DNA from: Pyxidicoccus xibeiensis
GTDB lineage: Bacteria > Myxococcota > Myxococcia > Myxococcales > Myxococcaceae
Length of the DNA: 64,000 nucleotides
Reading direction: 5' to 3'
Assembly (NCBI RefSeq): GCF_024198175.1
Contig: NZ_JAJVKV010000014.1
Span: 62,001 to 126,000, forward strand
Every line of letters begins with the position of its first letter. Positions within the stretch are counted from its first letter, which is position 1. Shown in pieces: positions 8,015 to 16,867 of this stretch. The position numbers were made by a program, and so were the translations under genes. Below the pieces are notes generated by a model. That model saw only the letters and a program-made list of their open reading frames with translations. It was not told the DNA's origin and ran no database searches.

Positions 8015-10234
8015 ATGCGTAAGCTCCTCTTCGCCGGCGCGGGCATGGCCGTGCTCGTGTCCGCCGGTTGTGCGACGACCGCCCAGCCCACCCAGGAGTC
8101 CCAGAACATGACCTCCGCTCCTCCGCCCGCCGTCGCGCCCGCCAGCGAGCCCGCGAAGGCCAGCAACCCGCTGCTGGCGAAGTGGGCCGGTCCCTACGGG
8201 GGCGTGCCGCCGTTCACCGAGGTGAAGGTCGAGCACTTCAAGTCCGCGCTCGAGGCGGCCATGGACGAGCAGCGCCGGGAGATTGCGGCCATCACCGGCA
8301 ACTCCGCCGCGCCGACCTTCGAGAACACCCTCGTCGCCCTGGAGTCCGCCGGGCGCACCATGTCCGACGTGGAGACGCTCTACGGCATCTGGGGCTCGTC
8401 CATGAACACGCCGGACTTCCAGGCGCTCCAGCGGGAGATGGCGCCGAAGCTCGCCGCCTTCGAGGACGAGATTGCCCAGAACGAGGCCCTCTTCCGCCGC
8501 ATCGAGGCGGTGTACCAGTCGCCCGAGAAGGCGAAGCTGACGCCCGAGCAGCAGCGCCTCGCCTGGCTCTACTACACGCGCTTCGTGCGCTCCGGCGCGA
8601 AGCTGGACGCGGCGGCGAAGCAGAAGCTGGGCGCCATCAACCAGCGCCTCGCGTCGCTGTACACGTCCTTCAGCCAGAACGTGCTCGCCGACGAGGAGGG
8701 CTACACCGTCGTCCTGGAGTCCGAGGCCGACCTGGCGGGCCTGCCCGACTCCGTGCGCGCTGGCGCGGCGGTCGCCGCCGAGGCCCGGGGCCAGAAGGGC
8801 AAGTGGGTCATCACCAACACGCGCTCCTCCATGGAGCCGTTCCTCACCTACTCGTCCCGGCGGGACTTGCGCGAGAAGGTCTGGCGCAACTACGTCAACC
8901 GCGGCGACAACGGCGACGCGCGCGACAACAACACCCTCATCTCGGAGGTGCTGAAGCTGCGCGCGGAGCGGGCGAAGCTCCTGGGCTTCGCGACGCACGC
9001 CCACTGGCGCCTGGAGAACACCATGGCGAAGTCGCCCGAGCGCGCCATGGAGCTGATGGAGGCCGTCTGGAAGCCCGCGGTGGCCCGCGTCCATGAGGAA
9101 GTGCGGGACATGCAGGCGGTGGCCAACAAGGAAGGCGCGAAGCTCAAGATTGAGCCCTGGGACTACCGCTACTACGCGGAGAAGGTCCGCAAGGCGAAGT
9201 ACGACCTGGACCAGAACGAGGTGAAGCCGTACCTCCAGCTGGAGAAGCTGCGCGAGGGCATGTTCTGGGTGGCCGGCGAGCTGTTCGGCTTCACCTTCGC
9301 GCAGGTGAGCGACGTGCCCGTCTACCACCCCGACGTCCGCGTCTGGGAGGTGAAGGACAAGGCCAGCGGCCGGCACGTGGGCCTCTGGTACTTCGACCCG
9401 TACGCGCGCACCGGCAAGCGCTCCGGCGCGTGGATGAACGCGTACCGCAACCAGGAGCGGTACCGGGGCGAAGTCACGACGATTGTCTCCAACAACTCCA
9501 ACTTCGTGAAGGGCGCGCCCGGTGAGCCCGTGCTCATCAGCTGGGAGGACGCGTCCACGCTGTTCCACGAGTTCGGCCACGCGCTGCACGGCCTGAGCTC
9601 CAACGTGACGTACCCGGCGCTGTCGGGCACGGCCGTGGCGCGCGACTACGTGGAGTTCCCCTCGCAGCTCTTGGAGCACTGGCTGGCCACGCCCGAGGTG
9701 CTCAACACGTACGCGCTGCACTACCAGACGGGCAAGCCCATCCCGAAGGCGCTGGTGGCGCGCATCGAGAAGGCCGCGACGTTCAACCAGGGCTTCGCCA
9801 CGGTGGAGTACCTGTCGAGCGCCCTCATCGACATGAAGCTGCACCTGGCGGGCGACAAGCCCATCGACCCGGACGCCTTCGAGCGCGACACGCTCACCGC
9901 GCTGGGCATGCCGAAGGAAATCGTCATGCGGCACCGCACGCCGCAGTTCGGCCACGTCTTCGCGGGCGACGGCTACTCGGCGGGGTACTACAGCTACCTG
10001 TGGTCCGACACCCTGACGGCGGACGCCTTCGAGGCCTTCACCGCGGGCAAGGGCGCCTATGACCGCGCGGTGGCCGAGCGGCTGCGCAAGAGCGTCTTCT
10101 CCGTGGGCAACACGCTGGACCCGGCCGAGGCCTACCGCGCCTTCCGGGGCCGCGACGCGGGCATCCAGGCGCTGATGCGCAAGCGCGGCTTCCCCGTGCC
10201 GGCCTCGACGGCGCAGTCGAAGGACGCGAAGTAG
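8015..10234 (+). CDS. dcp: M3 family metallopeptidase (Dcp/oligopeptidase A-like lipoprotein)
   Basis: A 739-residue zinc peptidase of family M3, which trims short peptides. The active-site motif HEFGH is at residues 518-522 (TLFHEFGHALHGL), and the downstream region DYVEFPSQLLEHW supplies the third zinc ligand side. The N-terminus RKLLFAGAGMAVLVSAGCAT is a lipoprotein signal with lipobox SAGC, so the enzyme is predicted to be envelope-anchored, unlike cytoplasmic E. coli oligopeptidase A. The start at 8015 is the one that yields this signal; the open frame upstream is not coding. It is followed by a strong hairpin shared with the convergent thiD gene. The gene symbol follows family resemblance only. 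Confidence 0.88.
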   Translation: MRKLLFAGAGMAVLVSAGCATTAQPTQESQNMTSAPPPAVAPASEPAKASNPLLAKWAGPYGGVPPFTEVKVEHFKSALEAAMDEQRREIAAITGNSAAPTFENTLVALESAGRTMSDVETLYGIWGSSMNTPDFQALQREMAPKLAAFEDEIAQNEALFRRIEAVYQSPEKAKLTPEQQRLAWLYYTRFVRSGAKLDAAAKQKLGAINQRLASLYTSFSQNVLADEEGYTVVLESEADLAGLPDSVRAGAAVAAEARGQKGKWVITNTRSSMEPFLTYSSRRDLREKVWRNYVNRGDNGDARDNNTLISEVLKLRAERAKLLGFATHAHWRLENTMAKSPERAMELMEAVWKPAVARVHEEVRDMQAVANKEGAKLKIEPWDYRYYAEKVRKAKYDLDQNEVKPYLQLEKLREGMFWVAGELFGFTFAQVSDVPVYHPDVRVWEVKDKASGRHVGLWYFDPYARTGKRSGAWMNAYRNQERYRGEVTTIVSNNSNFVKGAPGEPVLISWEDASTLFHEFGHALHGLSSNVTYPALSGTAVARDYVEFPSQLLEHWLATPEVLNTYALHYQTGKPIPKALVARIEKAATFNQGFATVEYLSSALIDMKLHLAGDKPIDPDAFERDTLTALGMPKEIVMRHRTPQFGHVFAGDGYSAGYYSYLWSDTLTADAFEAFTAGKGAYDRAVAERLRKSVFSVGNTLDPAEAYRAFRGRDAGIQALMRKRGFPVPASTAQSKDAK

Positions 10235-10246
10235 CCGAGGCCCGCG

Positions 10247-10274
10247 GGCCCGGGGCGTGGATGAGCCCCGGGCC
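10247..10274. terminator. Bidirectional hairpin between the M3 peptidase gene and thiD
   Basis: A perfect 10-bp stem GGCCCGGGGC/GCCCCGGGCC with an 8-nt loop lies between two convergent genes. No U-tract follows on either side. Its right arm touches the thiD stop codon. Confidence 0.65.
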
Positions 10275-11083
10275 TACCCGTCCAGCGGGAAGAAGTGGCT
10301 GAAGGGGCCGGGGCCCTTGCCCAGGGCCAGCGGGTGCTCCAGCGCGGCGGTGACGTAGGCCTTGGCGCGCCGGGTGGCCTCCAGCGCGTCCTGGCCGAGC
10401 GCCAGGTGCGCGGCGATGGCCGCGGACAGCGTGCAGCCGGTGCCGTGCGTGTTGCGCGTGTCCACCGAGCGCAGGTGCAGCGTCTCCAGGCGCTCGCCGT
10501 CGAACCACACGTCCGTGCCACGCAGCGCGCCCGCCATGCCGCCGCCCTTCACGAGCACCGCGCGGGGGCCGAGCCGGTGGATGCGGCGCGCGGCCTCGCG
10601 CATGTCCTCCAGCGTGTGCAGCTCCATCCCCGCCAGCAGGCCCGCCTCGTGGCGGTTGGGCGTGGCCACGTCGGCCAGCGGCAGCAGCAGCTCCCTCAGG
10701 GCGCCCACCGCAGCGTCGTCGATGAGCCGCGCGCCGGCCCGGGACACCATGACCGGGTCCACCACCAGCGGCCCCAGCTTCAGCGCGCGCAGCCGTCCGG
10801 CCACCACGGTGATGATGTCCGGGTTGACGAGCATGCCCGTCTTCACGGCGCCCGCGCCGAGGTCACCCGCCACCGCGTCGATTTGCGCGGCGACGGAGGC
10901 GGCGGGCAGCACGTCCACGCGGGTGACGCCCAGCGTGTTCTGCGCGGTGACGGCCGTCAGCGCGCTGGTGCCATGGACGCGGTGGAAGGCGAAGGTGGCG
11001 AGGTCGGCCTGGATGCCGGCGCCACCTCCGCTGTCGGAGCCGGCGATGGTGAGCGCTGTGATGACGGACGGTGGGGACGCCAT
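10274..11083 (-). CDS. thiD: Hydroxymethylpyrimidine/phosphomethylpyrimidine kinase
   Basis: A 269-residue ribokinase-fold kinase of thiamine biosynthesis, which phosphorylates HMP and HMP-P in the cytoplasm. Visible motifs are TIAGSDSGGGAGIQADL at the N-terminus (substrate site), VKTGML, VVDPVMVSRAGARL, VLVKGGG, and the catalytic/anion-hole stretch NTHGTGCTLSAAIAAHLA. The start at ATG 11083 has GGGGA just upstream and gives the family's normal N-terminus; earlier in-frame starts add an unrelated tail. No other thi genes are in the window, so it stands alone here. Confidence 0.93.
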   Translation of the reverse strand: MASPPSVITALTIAGSDSGGGAGIQADLATFAFHRVHGTSALTAVTAQNTLGVTRVDVLPAASVAAQIDAVAGDLGAGAVKTGMLVNPDIITVVAGRLRALKLGPLVVDPVMVSRAGARLIDDAAVGALRELLLPLADVATPNRHEAGLLAGMELHTLEDMREAARRIHRLGPRAVLVKGGGMAGALRGTDVWFDGERLETLHLRSVDTRNTHGTGCTLSAAIAAHLALGQDALEATRRAKAYVTAALEHPLALGKGPGPFSHFFPLDG

Positions 11084-11206
11084 GTCCCCATGCTGGGCCA
11101 GCGCGCCCGCCATGGCCAGCGATTCGCGCTCCGGGCCCGGGAGGGCCCGGCCGTCACCCCGGCGAGCAGCGGGGGCGGCCCGGTGCCCCAGGGCCACCCG
11201 CGAAGC

Positions 11207-12997
11207 TCAGGGGTCCAGGAAGGCGCGCTTCACGGCCTGGAGCAGCGGGTCCTTCTGGCCCTCGGGCGCCCGGGGCAGGTGGCCCTGGTTGATGGTCCAG
11301 ATGATGGTGCCCCCCAGGCCCTTCTGGCGCGCGAAGCGGCCCTTGGCCGCGACGGACTGCGCGTCCTCGTAGGAGATGTAGTTGCAATGGCCCGGCCCGT
11401 TCGCCGAGGGGAAGGACAGGTAGGGCGCCTCGGCCTTCCCGTCCCAGCGGTACGCCTCGGGCTCGTAGTAGTCCGTCATGATGTTGGTGTAGCTCATGGC
11501 GTTGTCGCTCTGGCCCTCGATGACGTCCTTGCGCCCGTCGAGCGGCGTGCGGGGCTCGGTGATGCCCTGCCAGCACGTGCCGAAGAAGCCGATGCCCATG
11601 CCCAGCCGTCCCGCGGGGACGCCGGCGTCCAGGTAGCCCTGGACGGAGGTGGAGACGGAGCTGGGACGGTTGGGCGCGTCGTCCTCGAGCGGGCTGGAGT
11701 GCCAGCTCTCCCAGCTGCCCCAGTGCCCGCTCATCTTGTAGGACATGATGTTGATCTGGTCGACGCGCGCCGCCAGCTTCGCCACGAACTCCGCCCGGAC
11801 ATCGCTGATCATGAAGTTGGAGTTCATCCAGTCCACGGGCACCGTGAGGATGATGCCGGGGCGCGCGGCGCGCAGGTCGTCCAGCAGCGCGAGCAGCCGC
11901 TCTCCGTCGTCGGTGGGGATGGGGGCTCCGGCGGGGGTCTCCGCGGCCAGGATGATGGGCTCCCAGTCCACGTCGATGCCGTCGTAGCCCAGCTCGTCCA
12001 TGAGCTTGATGAGGTTGCGCACGAGGATGGGGCGCGACTCGTCGGCGGTGGCGGACACGAAGTTGTCGTGCTCGCCGAAGCCGCCGAGCATCATCAGCGC
12101 CTTGCGCCCGGCCGCGTGGGCGCGCGTCGACAGCTTCTTGGCGAGCGCGGGGCCCTCGTAGTCCGTCACGTCCAGGTCCGCGTTCACCGTGCCGAAGGGG
12201 CCGGGCTTGAAGCGGCCGACCACCAGGTGGGTGAGGCCGGAGAAGTCCACCGCGTCCGCCGGGTAGAGGTGGCGCTGGTAGCCCACGTAGTAGCCCGTCA
12301 CCCAGCTGGACGGCGCCCCGCCGGCCTGGGGCCGCACCGGCGCCGGCGTGGCCGCCTCCGGGCTGTCGCCCACCTCGTTGGTGGCCACCACCGTGAAGGT
12401 GTAGGGCACGCCATTGAGCAGGTCGGGGATGCGCACGCTCGCGGCTGGCGCGTCCACGGTGCGCGAGGTGCCACCCGGCTGCACGGTGATGCGGTACGAC
12501 GTCAGGGGCCGCCCACCGAAGCTCGCCGGCGCCAGCCAGCTCACGTACACCTCGTGGTTGCCCGCCGTCGCGCGCACGGCCCGGGGCTGGCCAGGAAGGG
12601 TGGGGTTCGGGATGCGGGCGCCGGCCAGCGGCGTCACCGACTCCGTCGGAATGGAGGTGGGGCCCTCGCCCACGGCGTTCACCGCCGACACCTTGAAGAG
12701 GTACGGGAAGCCGTTGTTGAGGCCGAGCACGGTGGCCTGCATCTCCCCCGCGCTGACGATGGCGCCGCCACACGCGGGCTCACACCGCACGACGTAGTAG
12801 AGGAGGGGATTTCCCCCGTCACTCGTGGGCGGGGTCCATCTCACCAGTGCCTGGGTATCCGCCGCCTCGGCCTTCACGGACGTGGGCGCCCCGGGCAGCC
12901 CTGTTTCGTCGCCCTTCCCTGTGCCGCAGGCTCCCAGCAAGGTCCCCAGCACGAACAGAAGCACGCACTGCCACTGCTTCGCGGACTGAGTCAGCAT
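11207..12997 (-). CDS. GH18 chitinase-like lipoprotein with two fibronectin type III domains
   Basis: A 596-residue secreted lipoprotein. The signal LTQSAKQWQCVLLFVLG is followed by lipobox LGAC. Two FN3 domains follow (about residues 33-120 and 130-222), then a glycoside hydrolase 18 barrel (about 235-590). The catalytic motif DGIDVDWEP is intact, with the acid Glu at residue 346, and MSYKMSGHWGSW matches the family's later Tyr region. GH18 enzymes cleave chitin or related N-acetylglucosamine polymers; a prey or fungal wall target would suit a predatory myxobacterium, but that is inference. The start has GAGGGGG 6-7 nt upstream. Divergent from the M20 peptidase gene. Confidence 0.88.
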   Translation of the reverse strand: MLTQSAKQWQCVLLFVLGTLLGACGTGKGDETGLPGAPTSVKAEAADTQALVRWTPPTSDGGNPLLYYVVRCEPACGGAIVSAGEMQATVLGLNNGFPYLFKVSAVNAVGEGPTSIPTESVTPLAGARIPNPTLPGQPRAVRATAGNHEVYVSWLAPASFGGRPLTSYRITVQPGGTSRTVDAPAASVRIPDLLNGVPYTFTVVATNEVGDSPEAATPAPVRPQAGGAPSSWVTGYYVGYQRHLYPADAVDFSGLTHLVVGRFKPGPFGTVNADLDVTDYEGPALAKKLSTRAHAAGRKALMMLGGFGEHDNFVSATADESRPILVRNLIKLMDELGYDGIDVDWEPIILAAETPAGAPIPTDDGERLLALLDDLRAARPGIILTVPVDWMNSNFMISDVRAEFVAKLAARVDQINIMSYKMSGHWGSWESWHSSPLEDDAPNRPSSVSTSVQGYLDAGVPAGRLGMGIGFFGTCWQGITEPRTPLDGRKDVIEGQSDNAMSYTNIMTDYYEPEAYRWDGKAEAPYLSFPSANGPGHCNYISYEDAQSVAAKGRFARQKGLGGTIIWTINQGHLPRAPEGQKDPLLQAVKRAFLDP

Positions 12998-13214
12998 CGA
13001 CAACCCCCTCGGAAGAAGGGCGTATATACGGAGACTGTCCGACACTGACAGTGGAAAATTGGATAAAGACGTCTTTCCGGCCTCTCCGACCTCAAGGCGC
13101 GTTGCATTAGTCTCAGATTCCAAGAAATCGGTGGTGTCGGGCGCTTCCGTCCGGCGTGGCTGAAGTCGAGCGCCACGCGTCTGCTACCGTGTTTCGCCCC
13201 TCCCGCGAGCTCCG

Positions 13215-14672
13215 ATGAAACGCTTCCTCCTGCTGTTCCTGCTCGGCATCTGCGTCCTGGCCAGCGTCGTCGTGGTGCGGGCGCTGCGCTTCACCTCGCG
13301 CCAGGTCGCCCCGGAGGCCCCGGAGGCCTTCCCGGTGGACGCGGACGCGGCGGCCGCCCGGCTGGCGGGCTCGCTGCGGCTGCGGACGCTGGCGGCGTCG
13401 GACGGCGTCCCCGCGCGGGACGAGGCCTTCGTCGCGCTGCACGCCTACCTCCAGGAGCACTTCCCCCGCGTCCACACGGCGCTGCGGCGCGAGCCGGTGG
13501 GGGGGCACTCCGTCCTCTACACGTGGCCGGGCAGCGAGGCGTCGCTGCGGCCGATGATGTTGATGGGCCACCTGGACGTGGTGCCCGTGGAGCCCGGCAC
13601 CGAGGCGTCCTGGACGCGCCCGCCCTTCAGCGGCGAGGTGGTGGACGGGTACGTCTGGGGGCGCGGCGCGCTGGACGACAAGGGCAGCGTGCTCGGCATC
13701 CTGGAGGCGGTGGAGGGGCTGCTCGCGGCGGGGTACCAGCCGCGGCGCACCGTGCTGCTCGCCTTCGGCGCGGACGAGGAGGTGGGCGGCAAGGGCGCGC
13801 AGGCGATGGCGGCGCTGCTGCAGGAGCGCGGCGTGAGGCTGGAGTCCGTGCTGGACGAGGGGGGCATGATGATGACGGGCACCGTCCCCGGCGTGGCGGC
13901 GCCGGTGGCGCTGGTGGGCGTGGCGGAGAAGGGCTTCGTCAGCGCGGAGCTGGTGGTGGAGGGGGAGGGCGGCCACTCGTCCATGCCGCCGAGGCAGACG
14001 GCGGTGGGCGTGCTCAGCCGCGCCGTCATGCGCCTGGAGGAGCAGCCGATGCCGGCCGAGCTGCGCGGCGGCAGCCGGGCCCTCTTCGAGTTCGTCGGGC
14101 CGGAGATGCCGTTCGGCCTGCGGCTGGTCTTCGCCAACCTGTGGCTCTTCGAGCCGCTCGTGCTGCGACAGCTGGAGGGCCAGCCTTCCACCAACGCGGC
14201 GGTGCGCACCACCACCGCGGCCACCATGTTCGAGGGCAGCGTGAAGGACAACGTCCTGCCGTCCCGCGCCCGCGCGGTGGTGAACTTCCGCATCCTTCCC
14301 GGAGACACCGTGGAGGATGTGCTCGCCCATGTGCGGCGCGTGGTGGATGACCCCCGCGTGAAGGTGGGGACGCTGGGCTTCAAGAGCGAGCCCTCGCCGG
14401 TGTCCCGCACGGACTCCGAGGCCTGGGGCGTGCTCCAGCGGAGCATCCGCCAGGTGTTCCCCGAGGCCGTGGTGGCCCCCTACCTCATGGTGGGCGCCAC
14501 CGACGCGCGCCACTACGCCGGGCTGAGCGACAGCGTCTACCGCTTCATGCCGCTGCGCCTGGAGCGCGCCGACCTCGCGCGCCTGCACGGCAAGGACGAG
14601 CGCGTCTCCGTCGCCGGGTATGCGAACGCGGTGCGCTTCTACGCGCAGTACCTCCGCGACGCCACGCGCTGA
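13215..14672 (+). CDS. M20 family metallopeptidase (carboxypeptidase S-like)
   Basis: A 485-residue M20/M25/M40 exopeptidase with a dinuclear zinc centre. Motifs in order are MGHLDVVPVEPG (zinc His and catalytic Asp), WGRGALDDKGSVLGILEA (bridging Asp), FGADEEVGG (catalytic Glu), and VGATDARHYAGL with the C-terminal zinc His. The N-terminus KRFLLLFLLGICVLASVVVV is a membrane anchor or uncleaved signal, as in carboxypeptidase S-like members. The dimerisation (lid) domain between is present (VAEKGFVSAELVVEGEGGHS). A -10-like TACCGT lies at 13185-13190. It digests peptides outside the cytoplasm, by inference. Confidence 0.9.
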   Translation: MKRFLLLFLLGICVLASVVVVRALRFTSRQVAPEAPEAFPVDADAAAARLAGSLRLRTLAASDGVPARDEAFVALHAYLQEHFPRVHTALRREPVGGHSVLYTWPGSEASLRPMMLMGHLDVVPVEPGTEASWTRPPFSGEVVDGYVWGRGALDDKGSVLGILEAVEGLLAAGYQPRRTVLLAFGADEEVGGKGAQAMAALLQERGVRLESVLDEGGMMMTGTVPGVAAPVALVGVAEKGFVSAELVVEGEGGHSSMPPRQTAVGVLSRAVMRLEEQPMPAELRGGSRALFEFVGPEMPFGLRLVFANLWLFEPLVLRQLEGQPSTNAAVRTTTAATMFEGSVKDNVLPSRARAVVNFRILPGDTVEDVLAHVRRVVDDPRVKVGTLGFKSEPSPVSRTDSEAWGVLQRSIRQVFPEAVVAPYLMVGATDARHYAGLSDSVYRFMPLRLERADLARLHGKDERVSVAGYANAVRFYAQYLRDATR

Positions 14673-14893
14673 AGCTCCCCGCGCACGGGCGCGCAAAGCC
14701 CGCGCCGTGAGACATCCCGCGGCTTTTGCGACGCCTGGATGGATGGCAGGGAAGCCCTGGCTGCCTGCTCTGCCCGCATGAATGTGGATGTGCGAGGGAC
14801 GTGTGCACAAGGCTCGAAAGTCCGCCCATCCTTCACATGTGCGTGCTTCCTGCACTTCCGAGCGGCCTTCGGCTCGCGGAATGCTCTGATGCG

Positions 14894-14922
14894 TTGACAC
14901 ATGCGCCAAGCAATTTCAGCAT
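14894..14922 (+). promoter_or_regulatory. Predicted promoter giving a leaderless fibro-slime transcript
   Basis: A consensus -35 TTGACA (14894-14899), a 17-nt spacer and a weak -10 CAGCAT (14917-14922). Transcription would start about 7 nt after the -10 box, at the A of the ATG at 14930, and there is no Shine-Dalgarno sequence. This supports both the chosen start and a leaderless mRNA. Confidence 0.45.
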
Positions 14923-14929
14923 TCGTCTC

Positions 14930-16663
14930 ATGCTGAATCCCCCCCGCGCAGGAACCCGACTCGCGAGTCTCGTACTCGCCTCATTTCTCTTCTCGCTCGT
15001 TGCATGTGGAGGCGATGGTGACTCCAAGAAGCCGGACGCAGGGGTCGTCACCCCCGAGCCCGATGCTTCGGTAGACGACGGTGGTCTGCTCTGTGGTGAC
15101 GGGCAGTTGCAGGCGCCCGAGGTGTGTGACGACGCCAACGCCACCGGTGGTGATGGCTGCAGCGCGAACTGTGGCGCCATCGAGACCGGCTGGTCGTGTG
15201 ACACGGCTGGCCAGCCCTGTGTCCGCACCCAGGGCTGCGGCAACGGCCGCGTGGAGGCCCCCGAGGTCTGCGACGACCGGAACATCACGTCCAACGACGG
15301 CTGCAGCGCCACCTGCACCGTGGAGCCTGGCTACAACTGCCCCTCCACGGGCGGCCGCTGCCGGGCCGCGCAGTGCGGTGACCGCATCATCGCCGGCGAG
15401 GAGGAGTGCGAGGACGGCAACGCCACCAATGGCGACGGCTGCAACTCCTCGTGCCGCCTGGAGTCCGGCTACAAGTGCCCCACCGCCGGCCAGGCCTGTG
15501 TGCGCACCACCTGCGGCGACCGCGTCGTGGAGGGCACCGAGCAGTGCGATGACGGCAACAACAACATGGGTGACGGCTGCTCGCCGCTGTGCGTGCGCGA
15601 GCCGGTGTGCAACAACGGCACCTGCCAGGCGGTGTGCGGCGACGGCGTGATGCTGCCCGGCAGCACCGCCGAGCAGTGCGACGACGGCAACACGCGCGCC
15701 AACGACGGCTGCTCGCCCTCCTGCAAGTTCGAGGAGGGCTTCGCGTGCGAGCTCATCGAGGAGGACCCGCCGGCCCAGGTGTCCATCCCGGTCGTCTACC
15801 GCGACTTCCGCGGCTATGACCTGGCGGCGTCGGGCGGCCTGCCGCGGGGCCACATCGACTTCGAGAACAAGAACGCCGGCCTCGAGACGGGCATCGTGGC
15901 GGCGACGCTGGGGACTGACGGCAAGCCGGTGTACGGGAAGGACGGCGTCGCCTCCGCCAACACCAACGGCAAGGCCGCCTTCGACCAGTGGTACCGGGAC
16001 ACGCCGAACGTGAACAAGACGGTCGTCGGGACGCTGGACCTCATCCGGCAGCCGGCGAACGGCTCGTACGTCTTCGACAACGCGGCCTTCTTCCCGCTCG
16101 ACAACGCGGGCTGGGTGGCCACGAGCCAGGAGCCCCGGCGCGATGGGAACCACAACTTCAACTTCACCAGCGAGGCCCGCTACTGGTTCGAGTACAAGGG
16201 CACCGAGGTGCTCACCTTCCGCGGCGACGACGACGTGTGGGTGTTCATCAACAAGAAGCTGGCCATCGACCTCGGCGGCGTGCACGGTCCGGAGAGTGGC
16301 ACCATCACCCTGTCGCAGCGGGCCAGCCAGCTGGGCCTCACGGTGGGCGGCATCTACGAGGTCGTGGTGCTCCAGGCCGAGCGTCACACCACCGGGTCGA
16401 ACTACCGGCTCACGCTCAACAACTTCGTCACCCGCCGCACCGAGTGCGCCGCCACCTGCGGCGACGGCATCACCCAGACCGACAAGGGTGAGGAGTGCGA
16501 TGACGGCGTGAACGACGGCGGCTACGGGCAGTGCGCCCGTGGCTGCGTGCTGGGGCCCCGCTGCGGCGACGGCGTCAAGCAGGATCCGCCGGAGGAGTGC
16601 GACGACGGCAACACCCGCAACCGCGACGGCTGCGACGCCACCTGCAAGCTCGAGATTGGCTGA
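14930..16663 (+). CDS. DUF4215 Cys-rich repeat lipoprotein with fibro-slime (PA14-like) domain
   Basis: A 577-residue lipoprotein: signal ending FLFSLVACGG, lipobox LVAC. Five N-terminal repeats of the DUF4215 myxobacterial Cys-rich type follow, each of the form CGDG-x-EQCDDGN-x-DGCS-x-C. A fibro-slime domain lies at about residues 285-500 (VPVVYRDFRGYD, then WFEYKGTEVLTFRGDDDVWV and KLAIDLGGVHGPESG), and two more Cys-rich repeats close the protein (CGDGITQTD and CGDGVKQDPPEECDDGN). The fibro-slime module is named for slime-mould and bacterial extracellular matrix proteins and resembles carbohydrate-binding PA14. A surface adhesin or matrix role is inferred. Followed by a strong hairpin terminator. 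Confidence 0.87.
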   Translation: MLNPPRAGTRLASLVLASFLFSLVACGGDGDSKKPDAGVVTPEPDASVDDGGLLCGDGQLQAPEVCDDANATGGDGCSANCGAIETGWSCDTAGQPCVRTQGCGNGRVEAPEVCDDRNITSNDGCSATCTVEPGYNCPSTGGRCRAAQCGDRIIAGEEECEDGNATNGDGCNSSCRLESGYKCPTAGQACVRTTCGDRVVEGTEQCDDGNNNMGDGCSPLCVREPVCNNGTCQAVCGDGVMLPGSTAEQCDDGNTRANDGCSPSCKFEEGFACELIEEDPPAQVSIPVVYRDFRGYDLAASGGLPRGHIDFENKNAGLETGIVAATLGTDGKPVYGKDGVASANTNGKAAFDQWYRDTPNVNKTVVGTLDLIRQPANGSYVFDNAAFFPLDNAGWVATSQEPRRDGNHNFNFTSEARYWFEYKGTEVLTFRGDDDVWVFINKKLAIDLGGVHGPESGTITLSQRASQLGLTVGGIYEVVVLQAERHTTGSNYRLTLNNFVTRRTECAATCGDGITQTDKGEECDDGVNDGGYGQCARGCVLGPRCGDGVKQDPPEECDDGNTRNRDGCDATCKLEIG

Positions 16664-16693
16664 GCCCCTGAAGCGGTAGCACCCACGAGGCTT

Positions 16694-16721
16694 CCGCTCC
16701 AGGCATCCTGGCCTGGAGCGG
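16694..16721 (+). terminator. Hairpin terminator after the fibro-slime gene
   Basis: A perfect 11-bp stem CCGCTCCAGGC/GCCTGGAGCGG with a 6-nt loop, 30 nt after the stop codon. A second GC hairpin (CCCGCCGG and CCGGCGGG arms) follows further downstream. Confidence 0.65.
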
Positions 16722-16867
16722 GGCCCGACAGGCTCCACCCCGCCGGACGGGTCCCCGAAGACTCCGGGATGCCCGGCGGGTGAGAGGGGCGCGAGCAGGG
16801 AAGCAGGCGCTCCAGGAGAGGTTCGGCAGCGCGCCGGGGCCCGTCTGGTATGGTCCGCGCGAGCTCC

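Noticed and set aside
14700..14929. Possible small RNA or riboswitch in the AT-richer gap before the fibro-slime gene
   Set aside because: A few weak hairpins (GAGC/GCTC arms) were seen, but no known riboswitch core; the promoter would start the transcript at the ATG, leaving no leader.
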